Below are positions 37,496 to 46,176 of a stretch of 64,000 bases of DNA, one piece after another. Source of the stretch: Paenibacillus guangzhouensis (GTDB lineage Bacteria; Bacillota; Bacilli; Paenibacillales; Paenibacillaceae); assembly GCF_009363075.1 (NCBI RefSeq), contig NZ_CP045293.1, forward strand, positions 806,001 to 870,000, given 5' to 3'. The position numbers and the translations under genes were made by a program. Within the stretch, counting starts at the first letter, position 1. Each line of letters opens with the position of its first letter. The notes beneath the pieces are model-generated. The model ran no database searches and was not told the DNA's origin. It was given only the letters and a program-made list of their open reading frames with translations.

Positions 37496-38218
37496 TTATG
37501 ACCGAATCTTCGAGATATCCTCTTTAATAGTAGCAAAAATATCAAGATAATCAAGATTCCAATCGATCGGTGTTAGCCCTTGCTGCTGCAGAAATTCATT
37601 CGTGCGAGAGAATGGACGGCTGCCGAAAAATCCTTTGCGCGCCGCAAGAGGACTTGGATGTGCCGAGGTTATGACACAGTGACGCGCCGTATCGATCGAA
37701 GCGGCCTTCTGGATCGCATGGTTGCCCCACAGAATAAAGACAAGCGGCTTGTCACGCTGTTGGAGCGCTTGCAGGACGGCATCGGTGAATCGTTCCCAGC
37801 CTTGTCCTTGATGCGAAGCCGGCAGACCCTCACGAACTGTAAGCACGGTATTTAACAGCAAAACGCCTTGCGCCGCCCAATCCGTTAACGTGCCGTGATC
37901 AGGGATGGAGCAAGACAGATCTGATTGTAACTCTTTATAGATATTTCGAAGCGACGGGGGGACCCGTACCCCAGGGCGAACCGAGAAGCTAAGTCCATGC
38001 GCCTGCTCGGGTCCGTGATAGGGATCCTGCCCCAGAATGACGACTTTGGTATCTGCAAAGGTCGTTAAGCGGAACGCTTCGAATAGATCATCTTTTGGCG
38101 GGTAAATCGTCTCCTGCCGGTATTCTTCATCCAGCCACTTACTCAGCTCTTGCATGTAAGGCTGCTCTAATTCTTCACGCAGCTGCTGGTTCCAATCGTG
38201 AGGTAGAACAAAAGACAT
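37496..38218 (-). CDS. ung: Uracil-DNA glycosylase
   Basis: Family 1 UDG of 240 residues that removes uracil from DNA. Catalytic water-activating loop GQDPYHGPEQAHGLSFSV, and the Leu-intercalation/minor groove loop HPSPLAARKGFFGSRPFSRTN with its His. ATG at 38218 (MSFVLPHDWNQQL) follows GAAAGGAG. An in-frame start further upstream lacks a ribosome binding site. Confidence 0.97.
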   Translation of the reverse strand: MSFVLPHDWNQQLREELEQPYMQELSKWLDEEYRQETIYPPKDDLFEAFRLTTFADTKVVILGQDPYHGPEQAHGLSFSVRPGVRVPPSLRNIYKELQSDLSCSIPDHGTLTDWAAQGVLLLNTVLTVREGLPASHQGQGWERFTDAVLQALQQRDKPLVFILWGNHAIQKAASIDTARHCVITSAHPSPLAARKGFFGSRPFSRTNEFLQQQGLTPIDWNLDYLDIFATIKEDISKIRS

Positions 38219-38334
38219 GGTGGAACTCCTTTCAAAAAAACGGTAACGCATGAGGGAGTGAGTCGGACTAATTCGCACAAATCATTCATAAAATTGTCAT
38301 AAGTAGTGATTCTAGGTCAAGAAGGAGGGTGCGA

Positions 38335-38490
38335 ATGAACGAAGTTGGCGAATTTATCGGGTGGTTTTTATGTTTCTCGATCCTGGTGATCGGAGTTATC
38401 TGGTTGGTCGCAATCTTCGTAAGTAGAGATAGCTTGAAGCATGATGAACAATTTGTCTGGTTAAGACGACTTACAGAGATCGATAAGTAA
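38335..38490 (+). CDS. Small membrane protein (51 aa)
   Basis: ATG at 38335 follows AAGAAGGAGGG. One membrane helix (FIGWFLCFSILVIGVIWLVAIF), then a charged tail (SRDSLKHDEQFVWLRRLTEIDK). It is not similar to a family I recognise, but the initiation region and composition are convincing. Confidence 0.6.
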   Translation: MNEVGEFIGWFLCFSILVIGVIWLVAIFVSRDSLKHDEQFVWLRRLTEIDK

Positions 38491-38506
38491 GCGCTTCGAA
38501 AAGGAT

Positions 38507-38611
38507 CTACTCTTCTTCCCACTTTCTCGAATAGGCTTTACGCGTTACCCACAAGGTGACCCAAGTGATCAGGGCAATAATAACAATCGTTCCAATAATT
38601 GCGGCTGTCAT
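38507..38611 (-). CDS. Small membrane protein (34 aa)
   Basis: ATG at 38611 follows AAGGGAGGTCATCGCC. The peptide (MTAAIIGTIVIIALITWVTL then WVTRKAYSRKWEEE) is one hydrophobic helix with a basic and acidic tail. It converges on the 51-residue gene. Function unknown. Confidence 0.55.
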   Translation of the reverse strand: MTAAIIGTIVIIALITWVTLWVTRKAYSRKWEEE

Positions 38612-38742
38612 GGCGATGACCTCCCTTCGCATTCAATCATTCGAGCTTCATACCCCCCAACTATACATCAAAATCATTCTTTTGTATAATCAGGATTGTT
38701 ACAAATTTAAGGAAGTTCGAAATCCAGGGTTGAGGTGAAGAC

Positions 38743-39186
38743 ATGGCAGCGCAAATTATTCAAGTGAAAACAGAAGAAGAACTACGAAAGTGTCTCTCTA
38801 TCCGACTCGAGGTCTTCGTTCAGGAGCAGAAGGTACCGGAAGATTTGGAAATTGATGAATACGATACACTCGCTGGCCAAGCTTATCATGTATTACTCGA
38901 GCATGAAGGACAAGCTGTGGCGACAGGTCGATTAACGATCTATCAAGAACATATGGCCAAAATGCAGCGCATTGCGGTGAAAAAGGACTATCGCGGTTAT
39001 GGCTACGGTCGTGTACTGCTGCTAGCGCTAGAGCAGATTGCGAAGGATTTGGGTCTCAGTGACGCAATATTAGATGCGCAGTGCCAAGCTGAAAAGTTCT
39101 ATGCGAAGCTGAGTTATGAAGTTATTTCGAAGGAACCATTCTATGACGCAGGAATTCTGCATGTTCGTATGAAAAAATCGCTATAA
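38743..39186 (+). CDS. GNAT family N-acetyltransferase (YjcF-like)
   Basis: The 147-residue protein has the acetyl-CoA loop (KMQRIAVKKDYRGYGYGRVLL) and the N-terminal IRLEVFVQEQKVPEDLEIDEYD pattern of the YjcF/ElaA-like group. The substrate is unknown. ATG 38743 follows GAGGTGAAG. Confidence 0.9.
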   Translation: MAAQIIQVKTEEELRKCLSIRLEVFVQEQKVPEDLEIDEYDTLAGQAYHVLLEHEGQAVATGRLTIYQEHMAKMQRIAVKKDYRGYGYGRVLLLALEQIAKDLGLSDAILDAQCQAEKFYAKLSYEVISKEPFYDAGILHVRMKKSL

Positions 39187-39237
39187 GGTTACACTATCCT
39201 CGAATACATGACATATATGCGAGGAGCGGATGTAACG

Positions 39238-39465
39238 ATGGAACGTGAGACAATTGTAGCTGTTCAGAAAAATGGTGACGGTGATATTCATCAATTCAAG
39301 ACTTCATCCGGACGCGTCTTGCAATACCAAGAAGCATTGCAAGCCGTTAAGAATGGTGAGATTGCCGGTGTGAACGCCTTTAAAGGGCGCGACGGTGAAA
39401 TGTATATTCGAGGCGATGCCGATGGCGATCCTTCGAATAACCTAGACAATTTGCCGACCTTTTAA
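39238..39465 (+). CDS. DUF3892 family protein
   Basis: The 75-residue protein (MERETIVAVQKNGDGDIHQF at start) has ALQAVKNGEIAGVNAFKGRDGEMYIRGDADG and the conserved C-terminus NNLDNLPTF of DUF3892. The ATG at 39238 is favoured, with GAGGAG 11 bases upstream; a longer in-frame start at 39208 is possible. Function unknown; common in Bacillales. Confidence 0.85.
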   Translation: MERETIVAVQKNGDGDIHQFKTSSGRVLQYQEALQAVKNGEIAGVNAFKGRDGEMYIRGDADGDPSNNLDNLPTF

Positions 39466-39494
39466 CCGAAGTACAATTCAATAAGATGCGACCA

Positions 39495-39536
39495 GCGATC
39501 TGTGAGGGACATTCCCTTGCAGATCGTTTTCTTTTT
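39495..39536 (+). terminator. Terminator after the DUF3892 gene
   Basis: Arms cgatctgtgaggg and cccttgcagatcg with one internal mismatch, then TTTTCTTTTT. Confidence 0.8.
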
Positions 39537-39619
39537 GAGCCAGGCCGGGGCGAACATGGAATACCCCCTTTTCATATGATGGAGGAATGAAGAACTTTGT
39601 ATGAAAAGAGTTGATTCCG

Positions 39620-39823
39620 TTGGCTAAGGGGAAATCCGTCAAGAAGAAGAAAAAAACATCCGAGCGTGCTCAGTACACGATGCGCATCGTGACCTCGGAC
39701 CGTTGTGAAGTCTGCAAACAGCAGTGTGCGCGAGGAATCCGGTATATGGAACACATGCGTAAAGCAGGCTCCGTAGGCAAAGGTGTACCTTGTATTCTGA
39801 CAAGAACGTTGATATCCAAGTAA
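39620..39823 (+). CDS. Small Lys-rich Cys-motif protein (67 aa)
   Basis: The most likely start is TTG 39620 (MAKGKSVKKKKKTSERAQ); the site AAAAGAG is weak. The protein has a Lys-rich N-terminus and a CEVCKQQC motif that could bind metal, then GIRYMEHMRKAGSVGKGVPC. I do not recognise a named family. Confidence 0.65.
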   Translation: MAKGKSVKKKKKTSERAQYTMRIVTSDRCEVCKQQCARGIRYMEHMRKAGSVGKGVPCILTRTLISK

Positions 39824-39829
39824 AGCGAA

Positions 39830-39863
39830 CGGGAAATGATTGGCGGCGTCTCTTCATTTCCCG
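39830..39863 (+). terminator. Hairpin after the Cys-motif gene
   Basis: Perfect ten-base arms cgggaaatga and tcatttcccg with a 14-base loop. No T run follows, so it may be a weak terminator or an RNA 3'-end stabiliser. Confidence 0.5.
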
Positions 39864-40001
39864 ATTCAGATTTAGCAGGGCCAAGATAACTGATACTTAT
39901 CTTTCAAAATCGACAATAAATTATTCTTTTGTAGACCGCAACTCTGCCCTCTAATTGGAGTATAAACAATCAACTGTCACAATATTGGAGGTCTATAATT
40001 G

Positions 40002-40559
40002 ATGAAGGCTAGAAGAGTAATGGTTGTAGCACTTGCACTATCGCTGATGGGCGGTTCGGTTATTTTTGCGGATTCGATAACACAGAAGATCAAGATGGTG
40101 TTTAACGGAGAAGAAGTAAGCGATGGTGCTGTCATGATAGATGGTAAGACGTATCTCTCGGTGAGCCAAGCAGGCGATGCGCTGAAGGCGATCGTCGAGT
40201 GGGACGATAATGCGAAGAAGGTGACGGTGAATAAACCGAATGTTCACATGCTTACGTTCTCGGGAAAAGATATATTCGGGGTCGTGAAACGCGGTGAATT
40301 CAAGTTCAATGTGCTATGTTCGGTTGATAATTTGAAGATAGCGGCTGATGCGGTCAAAGTCTCGATCATTGATCCTGCTGGCAAATCAAAAGACATTCAA
40401 GAATTGGATTTGAAGGAACGGAAGGAATATTTCATGTTCCAGACGCAAGAACTTACATACGATTTTAAGGCAGCAGGAAAGTATACGGTAGCATTTTTTG
40501 TCAAGCCTTCGGGTGGGGACTACACACGCGTTGCGGAGAAAGAAATTACGGCGATTTAA
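40002..40559 (+). CDS. Secreted stalk-domain protein (copper amine oxidase N-like)
   Basis: The 185-residue protein starts at ATG 40002 or the adjacent TTG 39999, after TTGGAGG. A signal peptide (VVALALSLMGGSVIFA) leads to a stalk-type domain (IKMVFNGEEVSDGAVMIDGKTYLSVSQAGDAL...VEWDDNAKKVTV), the Cu-amine-oxidase-N fold often found in exported Paenibacillus proteins. The remaining part is a beta-sandwich-like region. Probable cell-surface protein with no assigned activity. Confidence 0.8.
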   Translation: MKARRVMVVALALSLMGGSVIFADSITQKIKMVFNGEEVSDGAVMIDGKTYLSVSQAGDALKAIVEWDDNAKKVTVNKPNVHMLTFSGKDIFGVVKRGEFKFNVLCSVDNLKIAADAVKVSIIDPAGKSKDIQELDLKERKEYFMFQTQELTYDFKAAGKYTVAFFVKPSGGDYTRVAEKEITAI

Positions 40560-40662
40560 TCGCGTTTCGCTTGAGGATTTGATCGTGAATTCGATGTTTG
40601 ACCCTTGTCCAGGAACATGTTACGATACGAGGTGTACATAATAACTGAAAAGAGGGTTACAG

Positions 40663-40980
40663 ATGAGCGATCATAATCACGATCACGACAACTGCGGATG
40701 CGGTCACGACCACAGTCATGACCACGACCATGAAGAGTTTGTACTAACATTAACGGATGAGAACGGTAAAGAAGTGGAAATGGTCCTCGTTGAAACTTTT
40801 AACTGTGACGATAGTGTATATGCATTGTTACTTGAGCGCAGCAATCCGGAAGCGGATGGCGTTATTCTTCGTATGGAAGAAGAGGACGAGGAGATGGTCC
40901 TTTACAACATCGAAGATGAAGAAGAGTGGAATCGCGTACAGCAAGCGTATGAAGAGCTTGTTGCAGCACACGAAGGTTAA
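40663..40980 (+). CDS. DUF1292 family (YrzB-like) protein with His-rich head
   Basis: The 105-residue protein has about 24 N-terminal residues dominated by His and Asp (a possible metal-binding head with CGCG). It continues with the DUF1292 core EFVLTLTDENGKEVEMVLVETF and ends VLYNIEDEEEWNRVQQAYEEL. The family is widespread in Bacillota (yrzB, near ruvX). Here it stands alone. ATG at 40663 follows GAGGG. Confidence 0.9.
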   Translation: MSDHNHDHDNCGCGHDHSHDHDHEEFVLTLTDENGKEVEMVLVETFNCDDSVYALLLERSNPEADGVILRMEEEDEEMVLYNIEDEEEWNRVQQAYEELVAAHEG

Positions 40981-40994
40981 TCGTAAGACACAAC

Positions 40995-41027
40995 AAAACC
41001 CGTCAGGCGGATGCTTGGCGGGTTTCT
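40995..41027. terminator. Terminator between convergent genes
   Basis: Arms aaacccg and cgggttt enclose a G/C-rich inner loop, followed by TCTT. Confidence 0.7.
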
Positions 41028-41035
41028 TCATGCCA

Positions 41036-41455
41036 TTATTTACGTGGATTGAAATAAAACGTTCTGCCATTGAACATGCGGAGCTCGGCTTTGTTCGCTC
41101 GCGCGATATACTTGCAGAGCTCATTGCCCTTGGCTTTGTCGCCATGCGTGGCTTCTTCCGGGAGAACGACCTGGATATAATGACGTTCTTGGTCATCTTC
41201 GACGCGAGATCCTACCCCGAATAGGATATATTTGTAGCGAGGAAGCGCGCCTTTCAAATAAAACCATTGCTGTTCTTCCCCTGGCCGCGTCTCAATCGTA
41301 TACGGAAAGGCAGCTTCTGCATAATCCCAATCAAGCTGCTTGCCCGTTAATGCGGTCTGTTCCTTGTAGTGAAGGAGTGATTGCTTCACGTCCTCGAGGG
41401 ACATCTCCGTCACGGTAGATCCTTCAACGAATGTTATGTAAGCGCTTTGACTCAT
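41036..41455 (-). CDS. DUF1885 family protein
   Basis: 139 residues. The DUF1885 signature begins MSQSAYITFVEGSTVTEMSLEDVKQ and continues with LTGKQLDWDYAEAAFPYTIE. The C-terminal part (YKYILFGVG, KAKGNELCKYIARANKAELRMFNGRTFYFNPRK) is conserved in Bacillales. A PPIase-like fold has been seen in a structural family member; no function is known. Its neighbours give no clue. Confidence 0.85.
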   Translation of the reverse strand: MSQSAYITFVEGSTVTEMSLEDVKQSLLHYKEQTALTGKQLDWDYAEAAFPYTIETRPGEEQQWFYLKGALPRYKYILFGVGSRVEDDQERHYIQVVLPEEATHGDKAKGNELCKYIARANKAELRMFNGRTFYFNPRK

Positions 41456-41678
41456 CGTTATACCACCTCAAGTCCTTAGTGTCGCCCGGGTGATCCGGTT
41501 CCATCTTATCCCAATTAGCACAACAACATCATAGCATTTCGAGGTTCTTCTTGACAATCATTTCTACATTCAGGCAAAAAGGGGATTGCATGGCAAGCCA
41601 GACTCGTGATAGAATTACTTAAATATTCTGAATATTCTGTTATGTAACTTTCGGTTCACACGAGAGGAGGAATCTAGG

Positions 41679-41969
41679 ATGTTCGAACATCTCTACGATG
41701 AAGCAGAGCAAACCAACGTTAATTTCATTGGATGTATTTCAGAAAATGCAAGGTATGATTTCTCAATCATTTATACGAATCACTTTTTCGGGAAGCCGCT
41801 TGTCGTCTGCATGCAGACCGGCAGATCCGCAGTAATCGGTTCAGACGATCTCAACCATGTCGATTATATTCAGAAGATGTTCCATATTACGGACCGTAAG
41901 GTCGGTGAGGATCTGGCTGTGTTGCTGAAATCTCGGATTCCTGCAGTTGGCGTAACTGACCAATATTGA
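41679..41969 (+). CDS. DUF3055 family protein
   Basis: 96 residues: MFEHLYDEAEQTNVNFIGC, then DFSIIYTNHFFGKPLVVCMQTGRSAVIGSDDL. This is a strongly conserved Bacillales family of unknown function. The ATG at 41679 follows AGAGGAGG. Confidence 0.88.
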   Translation: MFEHLYDEAEQTNVNFIGCISENARYDFSIIYTNHFFGKPLVVCMQTGRSAVIGSDDLNHVDYIQKMFHITDRKVGEDLAVLLKSRIPAVGVTDQY

Positions 41970-42107
41970 GCGTTTACAATGAGACCGGGGGCATTTTACG
42001 TGTGACGTAGAATGATTCCGGTTTTTTCTGTTTTTAAGCGGATGAGTGAGCCGAAGACGATAAAGTAGCACAGACTTGTACACACTGATAGAAGTGGAGG
42101 TGAAGGA

Positions 42108-42686
42108 ATGATGAACATACCGGAACAGGGAGCAGGACGACTGTTCATCGCCGTTGGTCTCGGCGAAGCGGCGAGCATGGAGCTGGAACGTTGGCAGGCC
42201 GAAGCAGAGCAGATATTGTCGTTCGCGAAATGGGTTCATCCTGAAGATTATCATATTACCGTTCAATTTCTCGGCGATACCCGTCAAGAGGTATTCGATC
42301 AGCTAGTTCCCGCGCTCAAAGAAGCGGTGCGCCAGATTGAACCATTCACGCTGGAGTTGAGCGGCACGGGTACCTTCGGAACGGCAAGTGCGCCTCGTGT
42401 CTTGTGGGCGGGAGTTCGCGGAGATATTCCAGCGCTCGAGAACGTCGTAGAGGCTGTGCTTGATGTCACCAAGCCGCTCGGATTTATGCCGGAGGATCGT
42501 CCGTATCGCCCTCATATTACGATGGCGCGCAAGTATAGGGGGCATGAAGAGTTCAACATAGACAGTACACATGTCCTCCAGCCGATGGAAGAAATCGCCT
42601 GGAGTGTAGATCATTTGGTGATTTACAAGACGCACCTAGATAAGAAGCCGATGTATGAGAAGCGGGCGCTGATCCCATTCGCTTGA
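42108..42686 (+). CDS. thpR: RNA 2',3'-cyclic phosphodiesterase (2'-5' RNA ligase family)
   Basis: The 192-residue 2H phosphoesterase has both HxT motifs: DYHITVQFLG and RPHITMARK. RLFIAVGL at the start is the usual first strand. ThpR opens 2',3'-cyclic phosphates on RNA. ATG 42108 follows GGAGGTGAAGG; another ATG at 42111 is equally possible. A terminator follows. Confidence 0.92.
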   Translation: MMNIPEQGAGRLFIAVGLGEAASMELERWQAEAEQILSFAKWVHPEDYHITVQFLGDTRQEVFDQLVPALKEAVRQIEPFTLELSGTGTFGTASAPRVLWAGVRGDIPALENVVEAVLDVTKPLGFMPEDRPYRPHITMARKYRGHEEFNIDSTHVLQPMEEIAWSVDHLVIYKTHLDKKPMYEKRALIPFA

Positions 42687-42712
42687 TTGTATAGCCGTGA
42701 ATGCGTACAACT

Positions 42713-42743
42713 AGGCCATAACCTACAGGGTTATGGCCTTTTT
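42713..42743 (+). terminator. Terminator after thpR
   Basis: Arms aggccataacc and ggttatggcct, then TTTTC. Confidence 0.85.
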
Positions 42744-42762
42744 CATTTGTCGGCGCAGCCCA

Positions 42763-42793
42763 TTGACATGCCGCCTGAGGAGCGTAGTACAAT
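42763..42793 (+). promoter_or_regulatory. Candidate promoter of the galactoside cluster
   Basis: TTGACA at 42763-42768 and TACAAT at 42788-42793 are spaced 19 bases. The site lies after the thpR terminator and about 100 bases before the sensor kinase. Confidence 0.45.
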
Positions 42794-42839
42794 AGTACCT
42801 ACAATTTTAGATACGAAGTTTCAACATAACACAGGTTAT

Positions 42840-42853
42840 TGTAAGCGTTTCCA
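42840..42853 (+). promoter_or_regulatory. Catabolite-responsive element (cre-like)
   Basis: TGTAAGCGTTTCCA matches TGWNANCGNTNWCA at all but one position. It sits about 45-60 bases downstream of the candidate promoter and 45 before the kinase start, so CcpA could block elongation there when a preferred sugar is present. Confidence 0.65.
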
Positions 42854-42897
42854 AATATAATATCGGGTTACATGATGGAATGTATGGAGAGGAGAAT

Positions 42898-44652
42898 ATG
42901 TCTATGGCATGGATGCATCGTGTTCGCAGTTTCATGGATTACCCCAAGCGCAGTCTGCGAATGAAATTATTTTTATTTTTTGTGATGGTGGCGACGATTC
43001 CGCTGCTTATTCTGGGGTATTTGTCATTTTCCAAATCTTCCGAAGTAGTGGAGTCGCAGATGGTGCAGTATGGTCAATCGACGATCACACAGCTGGAGGC
43101 ACAAGTCGATTCCTATTCCCGGCAGATGCAGGCCACGACAAGGTTTATCTATTCGTACCTGCTGGATCCGATTAGCAATGTATTGGATGGGAAGGAACCG
43201 ACGTCTTATAGCGATTTTCTGGCGCAGGCGAACTTCAATCGGCTCTTGGACTCCCACAAAACGTTAGATACAACAGGGATCTACGTGATTACACCCTCCG
43301 GTTATTATTACGGTTCTCCGCAGATCGACGTTGATCAGATGCATGATCAGAAATGGTGGCAGGAGATTCCGGAGGACTACAAAGGCGCCTATTGGACGGG
43401 GATCCATGGAACAAGCCCTTATCTCGCCCAAAATTTGAATCTTCCTAAGCAGGTCATTGGACTCGTCTTCCCGATGCTAGGGCAATACGGATCGCTGATG
43501 AACAGCAAGATTGTCGTTGAGATGGATGCATCGAAGCTGATGACTTCTTTCGACCTGATTGAACACAATTTGCACTCCTACCTAACCATTACCGACCGAA
43601 GCGGACGCGTGATCTATCAGACGAACGCCAACCGAGAGGAACATGCAGATGATTTGGTCTGGAAGAAGGAGCTGGAATCGAATCACTGGACGATCGAGGT
43701 AAGAACACCCTTCGAGCCGGTCTTTCAAGAGACATTGACGATACGGTATTTCACGATTGCGTTGATTGGATTTGCGCTGCTGTTGTCGTTGCTCGTATCT
43801 TATTTCTTCTCGGCGCGGATCACGCGGCGAATCATCTCTCTGAAGAACAATATGCAGCTCGTAGGTATCGGCAAATTCCACTCGCGGATCGAGCCGGAGA
43901 CGGAAGATGAATTAGGCCGGCTAGGCGGCAGCTTCAATAAGATGGTGGAGCAGATCGAAGACCTCATTGAAGAAGTGAAGCTGAAGGAGCAGTTGAAGAA
44001 AGAGGCTGAACTAAGGGCCTACCACTACCAGATTAACCCGCATTTGCTTCTGAATACGTTAAATATGATTCAATGGCAAGCAAAAATGAAGGGCGACGAG
44101 GACATTAGGGGCATGATCTATCATTTAACCAAAGTATTAGAAGGGAATCTCGTCATAACGGAGGAGCTCATATCCATCGAACGGGAAATGTACACGGTTG
44201 ACCATTATTTGAAAATACAAGAGGCTCGCTATGGACTTGCCTTCCACTTTCAGTTCGATTGCGATAAGGCGCTGTTCAATTGCCTGATCCCGCGCATGAC
44301 GCTGCAGCCGCTGCTAGAGAATACGTTTTTTCATGGGTTCGAAGATGGACAGGGAAATATATCGCTTCAAATGATGCAAGAGGGGGAGAATCTTGTCCTC
44401 GTGCTGAAGGATGATGGGCAAGGGATTGCGGAGGACCGATTGAAGACGCTGCTCACGGAGAACCAACCTCGTGCGCTGGGTAGCGGAGGACTTGGGTGCT
44501 TCAATGTGGATCAGAAGTTCAAACTGCACTTCGGACGCAATTTTGGGATGGAAATCACCTCTGAAGAGAACAAAGGGACGACAATTACGATAAGGTGGCC
44601 GCGAATCACAGCGATTTCGGTTGCGACGACCGAACAAATTGGCAGGTTATAG
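42898..44652 (+). CDS. YesM-type sensor histidine kinase
   Basis: The 584-residue kinase starts at ATG 42898 after GAGAGGAG. A membrane helix (about residues 20-45), a long extracytoplasmic sensor, a second helix (about 285-310), a HAMP region (about 310-365) and the His_kinase/HATPase region follow. The phospho-acceptor His is in YHYQINPHLLLNTLNMIQW; the ATP lid has DDGQGI and GLGCFNVDQKFKLHFG. Such kinases in Paenibacillus pair with AraC-type regulators and control carbohydrate uptake. The likely partner is the regulator at 47936, with the transporter genes lying between the two. Confidence 0.92.
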   Translation: MSMAWMHRVRSFMDYPKRSLRMKLFLFFVMVATIPLLILGYLSFSKSSEVVESQMVQYGQSTITQLEAQVDSYSRQMQATTRFIYSYLLDPISNVLDGKEPTSYSDFLAQANFNRLLDSHKTLDTTGIYVITPSGYYYGSPQIDVDQMHDQKWWQEIPEDYKGAYWTGIHGTSPYLAQNLNLPKQVIGLVFPMLGQYGSLMNSKIVVEMDASKLMTSFDLIEHNLHSYLTITDRSGRVIYQTNANREEHADDLVWKKELESNHWTIEVRTPFEPVFQETLTIRYFTIALIGFALLLSLLVSYFFSARITRRIISLKNNMQLVGIGKFHSRIEPETEDELGRLGGSFNKMVEQIEDLIEEVKLKEQLKKEAELRAYHYQINPHLLLNTLNMIQWQAKMKGDEDIRGMIYHLTKVLEGNLVITEELISIEREMYTVDHYLKIQEARYGLAFHFQFDCDKALFNCLIPRMTLQPLLENTFFHGFEDGQGNISLQMMQEGENLVLVLKDDGQGIAEDRLKTLLTENQPRALGSGGLGCFNVDQKFKLHFGRNFGMEITSEENKGTTITIRWPRITAISVATTEQIGRL

Positions 44653-44668
44653 CTAACAAAATTCCGTG

Positions 44669-44695
44669 TTAAAGCGCTTACAGTCCTTATATAAT
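44669..44695 (+). promoter_or_regulatory. cre-like site overlapping the binding-protein promoter
   Basis: TTAAAGCGCTTACA at 44669-44682 matches the cre consensus at 13 of 14 positions and contains a near-perfect palindrome. TATAAT follows at 44690-44695, so CcpA binding would cover the -35 region. Confidence 0.65.
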
Positions 44696-44734
44696 GAGGA
44701 CAAATAAACGACAACGTCGAAGGGGGAACGAGCT

Positions 44735-46069
44735 TTGAGACCAAAAAAAAGAGTATTTTCGACGCTCCTCAGTATGGTTCTATTGGCTAGTATCGCGCTA
44801 ACAGGCTGTTCAGGCGGTTCCGGAGTGAAGAAAGAAGAAGCGGCCTCCGGCGGAGATCCAGGAGAGAAGACGAAAATTGTCGTATGGATTTGGGAAGATG
44901 CCAAAAACGTCATTGACCTGAATATGCCAGCGTTCAAAGAGAAGTATCCGAATATCGATGTGGATCTGCATGTTCTCGCGCAAGCGGATGTGTACCAGAA
45001 CTTCCTGATCGCAGCAAGCTCTTCAGACAAGGTGCCGGATATCGTCAACCTGGAGTCGCATCGATTGTCTCAAATGATCGAGACGGGCGGATTGCTTGAT
45101 ATCAGCGATAAGGTCGCGCCTTACAAAGAGAAGATGAATGCCTATAAGTGGGCTGATGCGATGAAGGACGGCAAAGCTTATGCGATGCCTTGGGACAGTG
45201 GTCCGGTCGTGATGTTCTATCGCAATGATTTGTTCAAGCAGGCAGGTCTTCCGTATGAACCGAAGGATGTAGCAGAACAGCTGAAGACGTGGGAGGACTA
45301 CAAACGGTTCGCGAAGCAGCTCAAGGAGAAGACGGGCGTCGCGATCATGGCGGACTCCAAGACCAAGACCGATGGTACGATCTTCCAGCAGATGTTGTGG
45401 CAGCATGATATGTGGTTCTTCGGCAAAGACGGATCGGTTCAAGTCGATAACCCTGAATTCATTAAGATCGGTCAATATTTCGTCGACATGATGAACGCGG
45501 GTTATGCGAACGAAGTTCAGCCTTGGAGCGATGCGTGGTACAGCTCCTTCCAACAGAACAAACAAGCGACAATCGTCGGTGCATCCTGGTATGACGGCTT
45601 GCTGCCAAGCTTGATTGATCCGAACGGGGCGGGCAAATGGTCCGTAGCGCCAATGCCGAAATGGTCCGAAGACGACAAATATAGCAGCGCCATCGATGGC
45701 GGATCGAATCTGGCGATCAACAAAAATTCGAAGCATCCGGAAGAAGCATGGAAGTTCATCGAATTTATGCTCGGCAACGATGCATCGCAGCTCAAGATGA
45801 TGGAAGGCGGCTTGTTCCCGTCCCTGGAGACGACGTACCAAGATCCTGTGTTCCAAGAGAAAGTGCCATATTTCAATGACCAGCCTGTACGCACGCTTTA
45901 TGTGGACGCGGTGAAGAATGCAACACCGATCACCTATACGAAAGATTATCCGCTCGCGAACGAACTGATTCGCAACGCGTTCGCTGAAATTTTCCTCGAC
46001 AAGAAATCCGTTGAGGAAGTGTTCAAGAAGACAGCAGATCAACTGAGACAGAAGACTGGGCGTAAATAA
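44735..46069 (+). CDS. ABC sugar transporter solute-binding lipoprotein
   Basis: The 444-residue protein starts at TTG 44735 after GAAGGGGG. A signal peptide ends in the lipobox SIALTGC. A family 1 solute-binding domain follows (PDIVNLESHRLSQMIETGGLLDISDKV, YAMPWDSGPVVMFYRNDLF, NLAINKNSKHPEEAWKFIEFML). It should deliver a carbohydrate, perhaps a galactoside, to the two permeases directly downstream. No ATPase is encoded in the cluster; a shared MsmK/MsmX-type ATPase elsewhere is the usual solution. Confidence 0.93.
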   Translation: MRPKKRVFSTLLSMVLLASIALTGCSGGSGVKKEEAASGGDPGEKTKIVVWIWEDAKNVIDLNMPAFKEKYPNIDVDLHVLAQADVYQNFLIAASSSDKVPDIVNLESHRLSQMIETGGLLDISDKVAPYKEKMNAYKWADAMKDGKAYAMPWDSGPVVMFYRNDLFKQAGLPYEPKDVAEQLKTWEDYKRFAKQLKEKTGVAIMADSKTKTDGTIFQQMLWQHDMWFFGKDGSVQVDNPEFIKIGQYFVDMMNAGYANEVQPWSDAWYSSFQQNKQATIVGASWYDGLLPSLIDPNGAGKWSVAPMPKWSEDDKYSSAIDGGSNLAINKNSKHPEEAWKFIEFMLGNDASQLKMMEGGLFPSLETTYQDPVFQEKVPYFNDQPVRTLYVDAVKNATPITYTKDYPLANELIRNAFAEIFLDKKSVEEVFKKTADQLRQKTGRK

Positions 46070-46176
46070 AGACCAGCGCAAGCAACTTCATATGTAACGG
46101 GATGGCAGCCTTCGAATTCGGACTTTATATGCTCGAGGGATGATGACGAAGGCTTAACATCTTGGGGGAGAGTCTC

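Noticed and set aside
41551-41556. TTGACA before the DUF3055 gene as a promoter
   Set aside because: No acceptable -10 element is found 15-19 bases downstream.
45023-46081. 352-codon minus-strand open frame opposite the sugar-binding lipoprotein
   Set aside because: It lies fully antisense to a gene with clear family motifs, has no ribosome binding site, and its translation has no recognisable domain; codon bias of the real gene explains it.
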